64,000 bases of DNA from Actinomycetes bacterium (GTDB taxonomy: Bacteria; Actinomycetota; Acidimicrobiia; Acidimicrobiales; Ilumatobacteraceae), in assembly GCA_021414085.1 (NCBI GenBank), contig JAIOPC010000009.1, positions 179,584-243,583 on the forward strand, read 5' to 3'. The translations under genes and the position numbers were made by a program. Under the pieces are notes generated by a model that worked only from the letters and a program-made list of their open reading frames with translations, was not told the DNA's origin and made no database searches. Position 1 is the stretch's first letter. The number at the start of each line of letters is the position of its first letter. Shown one piece after another: positions 61,885 through 64,000 of this stretch.

Positions 61885-62220
61885 CTAGACGGAGGCCGTG
61901 ACAGCCATGCCGCGACGATTGGCCTCGTCGACCGGAAGGCGCAGCAGCTTGTGACGGACGACATCGTCGGCGATACGGAGCGTGCGCTCAAGGTCGTCGA
62001 GCGCACCACCGGGAGCTACGACGTTCATTACGGCGTAGTAGCCGTAATTCTTCTTGTTGATCGGGTAGGCGAACTGGCGCCGGCCCCACCAATCGGGCTT
62101 GCCGTGGACGGTGCCACCAGCCTTGGCGATGGAGTCGGTGATCGACTTCACCCACGCCTGGGCAGCAACTTCATCGAGGTCACCTTCGAGGATGACCATG
62201 AACTCGTAAGCACGCATCAT
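61885..62220 (-). CDS. rpsF: Ribosomal protein bS6
   Basis: A 111-residue S6. RAYEFMVILEGDLDE, WWGRRQFAYPINKKNYGYYA and RTLRIADDVVRHKLLRL are family blocks. Two adjacent ATGs exist (62220 and 62217); AAGGGAG at 9 bases supports the first. It opens the rpsF-ssb-rpsR-rplI operon. Confidence 0.95.
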   Translation of the reverse strand: MMRAYEFMVILEGDLDEVAAQAWVKSITDSIAKAGGTVHGKPDWWGRRQFAYPINKKNYGYYAVMNVVAPGGALDDLERTLRIADDVVRHKLLRLPVDEANRRGMAVTASV

Positions 62221-62357
62221 GCGTGTGAACTCCCTTCGGACCCTGAACAAACAGGGGCCCCAATTGGGGCAGGGCCAATATGACCGGGTGAGTGTAGCGG
62301 CACCATTCCCGAACCATGCCAGGAGGGTCTGACACGGTAGGCGCTACCGTCGGCTAA

Positions 62358-62930
62358 ATGGACCTACACGACTGGATGGTCGCCGACCTGGCCGCGGCAC
62401 GCTCGAAGCTGTTCGACACTGTCGTGGCCTTGGTGCCGGCGGCACGCTGGCACGAGCAAGCCGACGGCGGCGGCAGCACCATCGCCGGCCTGCTACTGCA
62501 CGTCGCACGCCACCAAGACCTGGCCGTCAACACCGTCATCCGCAACCATGAACCACTCTTCGCCCAGCACGCAACCGCGCTCGGTTTGGCCGACGCGGCA
62601 CCCGGTATCGCGCTTGCCGAGAAGGAAGACCTTGGCGCGACCAGCCAAGTTGGTGCGGCCGCTCTGCTCGCCTATGTGACTGCCGTGTTCGACGGCACCC
62701 AGCAGTGGTTGGCCGATCTGGGCACGTTGGCGCTCGACATCGAACCGCACACCGACTACCGACTCACCAACAAGGCAGGCCTCGCCGAGGCCGAGTTCCC
62801 CTGGCTGTACAGCATGTGGGCGGGCAAGGCGTTGTGGTGGTTCGTGCAGTGGCCAGTCATCGGCCACGCACACGCCCACGTTGGCGAAGCAATCAGCACC
62901 CGCAACCGAATGGGCCTCAGTCCTTTCTAA
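62358..62930 (+). CDS. DinB-like four-helix protein
   Basis: A 190-residue protein of the DinB/MDMPI fold. WMVADLAAARSKLFDTVVAL, the His in LLLHVARHQDLAVN and HAHAHVGEAISTRNRMGL at the C-terminus give the three-His metal pattern typical of these proteins. Many actinobacterial members use mycothiol or another thiol. It is divergent from the ribosomal operon and stands alone. Confidence 0.78.
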   Translation: MDLHDWMVADLAAARSKLFDTVVALVPAARWHEQADGGGSTIAGLLLHVARHQDLAVNTVIRNHEPLFAQHATALGLADAAPGIALAEKEDLGATSQVGAAALLAYVTAVFDGTQQWLADLGTLALDIEPHTDYRLTNKAGLAEAEFPWLYSMWAGKALWWFVQWPVIGHAHAHVGEAISTRNRMGLSPF

Positions 62931-62961
62931 CCCTGTTACACCCCCTTGAGATACTGCGTAC

Positions 62962-64000
62962 ATGAGTTCTCAAGTGCCATCCGTTGCCGTGCCGACAACG
63001 GCCGAGATCGCTGGGATGTCGCCGGCGGATCTTGAGGCGTTGGCGCGTCGGTTGGATGGCGAGCGGCGCCGGGTGGAGGCTGCGTTGGCGACGTTGGTTG
63101 ATCGGGTCGCGTCGGCTGGTGCGTTCGGCGCCGATGGGCATCGTTCGGTGAAGGCGTGGGGGCGAGCGACGTGCAACTGGTCCGGTGGCGAAGCGTCGCG
63201 GTTCGTGAAGACCGGTCGCATGCTGGCCCGCTTCGAGTCCGCCGCGTCTGCCGCCGCGGCTGGAGAGATCGGTGTCGCGCAAAATGCATGCGCTCGGGCA
63301 GTTGGTGGCCAACCCGCGTGTCGCCGAGCACCTCGCCGACTCCGAAGAACTACTCGTGTCGCAGGCCACGGTGTTGGATTACGACGACTACATCACCCTG
63401 CTCGCCCAGTGGGAAGCGCTCGCCGACACTGAAGGCGCCCACGGCGACCACGAACGCGCGCACCGCGACCGCAACGCGCACCTATCGATCGTTGGAGAGC
63501 GTTGCTATCTCGACGCCAACGGTGCCGCCGTCGACGGCGCACAGTTGATCGAGATCTTCGAACAGTTCTGCCGTGGCGAGTTTCTCGCCGACTGGGAAAC
63601 CGGCGTCGCGATACACGGCGACGCAATGGTGCCCAGCTTGATGGAACGCACCGACGCACAACGCCGCTTCGACGCCTTGAAGGCAATCTTCGGTGCCGCC
63701 GCCGTCTCCGGTCAGTCACCCACCGGTGAACCGGTCGTCAACCTGATCGTCGGCTACGAACTGTTCGAACACCACCTCCGCCGCGCGCTCGGCGAACACC
63801 CCGCACCGCTCGACCCCAACAACCCAGCACACCGCTGCCAAACCGCCGACGGTGTCGTGATCGACCCCTACGACATGCTCGTCGCCGCCGCCCTCGGCCA
63901 AGTCCGCCGGATCGTGCTCGATACTGCCGGCGTGATCGTCGACGTCGGCCGCAAACAACGCCTGTTCACCGGCGCACTGCGCGACGCGGTGATGCTGCTC
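62962..64000 (+). pseudogene. DUF222 (13E12 repeat family) protein, frameshifted, 3' end beyond window
   Basis: The first frame (62962-63283) gives the typical N-terminal block LEALARRLDGERRRVEAALA and the segment GEIGVAQ; the continuation MHALGQLVANPRVAEHLAD is in another frame, open from 63284 to the window edge. The join is an AAAA run (63281-63284); removing one A restores the family order GEIGVAQMHALGQLV. Members often carry a C-terminal HNH nuclease, which would lie outside the window. Either a true mutation or an assembly error in a homopolymer. Confidence 0.75.

Overview
This is a GC-rich (roughly 60-65% by eye) chromosomal stretch from an actinobacterium. The best fit is an Acidimicrobiia/Ilumatobacter-like lineage; this is inferred from gene content, since the window has no rRNA. 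Supporting signs are a dnaK-grpE-dnaJ-hspR operon with a perfect HAIR operator, an rpsF-ssb-rpsR-rplI-dnaB block, MDMPI/DinB-fold proteins, a maltokinase-like sugar kinase, a DUF222-type protein and frequent GTG/TTG starts with 1-14 bp overlaps.

Layout. 1-6.1 kb: end of a PlsC acyltransferase, a MarR regulator, then two divergent catabolic operons (P450, acetoacetate-decarboxylase-like, class-I amidotransferase; FAA hydrolase, aldehyde dehydrogenase) sharing a 37-bp intergenic region with a 12-bp palindrome. 6.1-10 kb and 16.2-24.1 kb: two related envelope loci with SH3-like/Thr-rich anchored proteins and large secreted proteins. The first has a sortase-like protein whose catalytic Cys is Ser; the second is led by an ECF sigma factor. 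Between them: SNF2 helicase with SWIM partner, 2OG oxygenase, VOC protein, lipoprotein. 24.2-30.4 kb: HspR regulon, then threonine dehydrogenase and glycine C-acetyltransferase. 30.4-32.2 kb: VapBC and a serine hydrolase. 32.2-38.3 kb: cytochrome-b-like membrane protein, ApbE, a tandem duplication of a two-gene envelope module, and a two-component system; both module copies carry the same 57-bp upstream block with 11-bp-phased repeats. 38.3-50.1 kb: M14 peptidase, lipoproteins, ECF sigma with an MDMPI-fold partner, sugar kinase plus SIS protein, glycosyltransferase, GpmA, cAMP-binding protein and a large Fe-S oxidoreductase. 50.1-56.4 kb: dcd, tRNA-Gly(CCC), a pyruvate-kinase-like protein, a cyclase-methyltransferase fusion, HutD, a membrane HExxH protein and a CpdA-like phosphoesterase.

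56.4-58.7 kb holds the most striking accessory system: a compact CBASS-type anti-phage operon (CD-NTase, E2-like protein, single-TM putative effector) with translational coupling and its own strong promoter, placed between housekeeping genes beside dnaB. 58.9-62.2 kb is the replication/ribosomal block, with DnaA-box-like sites upstream of dnaB. The window ends in a DinB-like protein and a frameshifted DUF222 protein that runs off the edge.

The window is almost fully coding. The only gene-free stretch above 300 bases is 58494-58869, described below.
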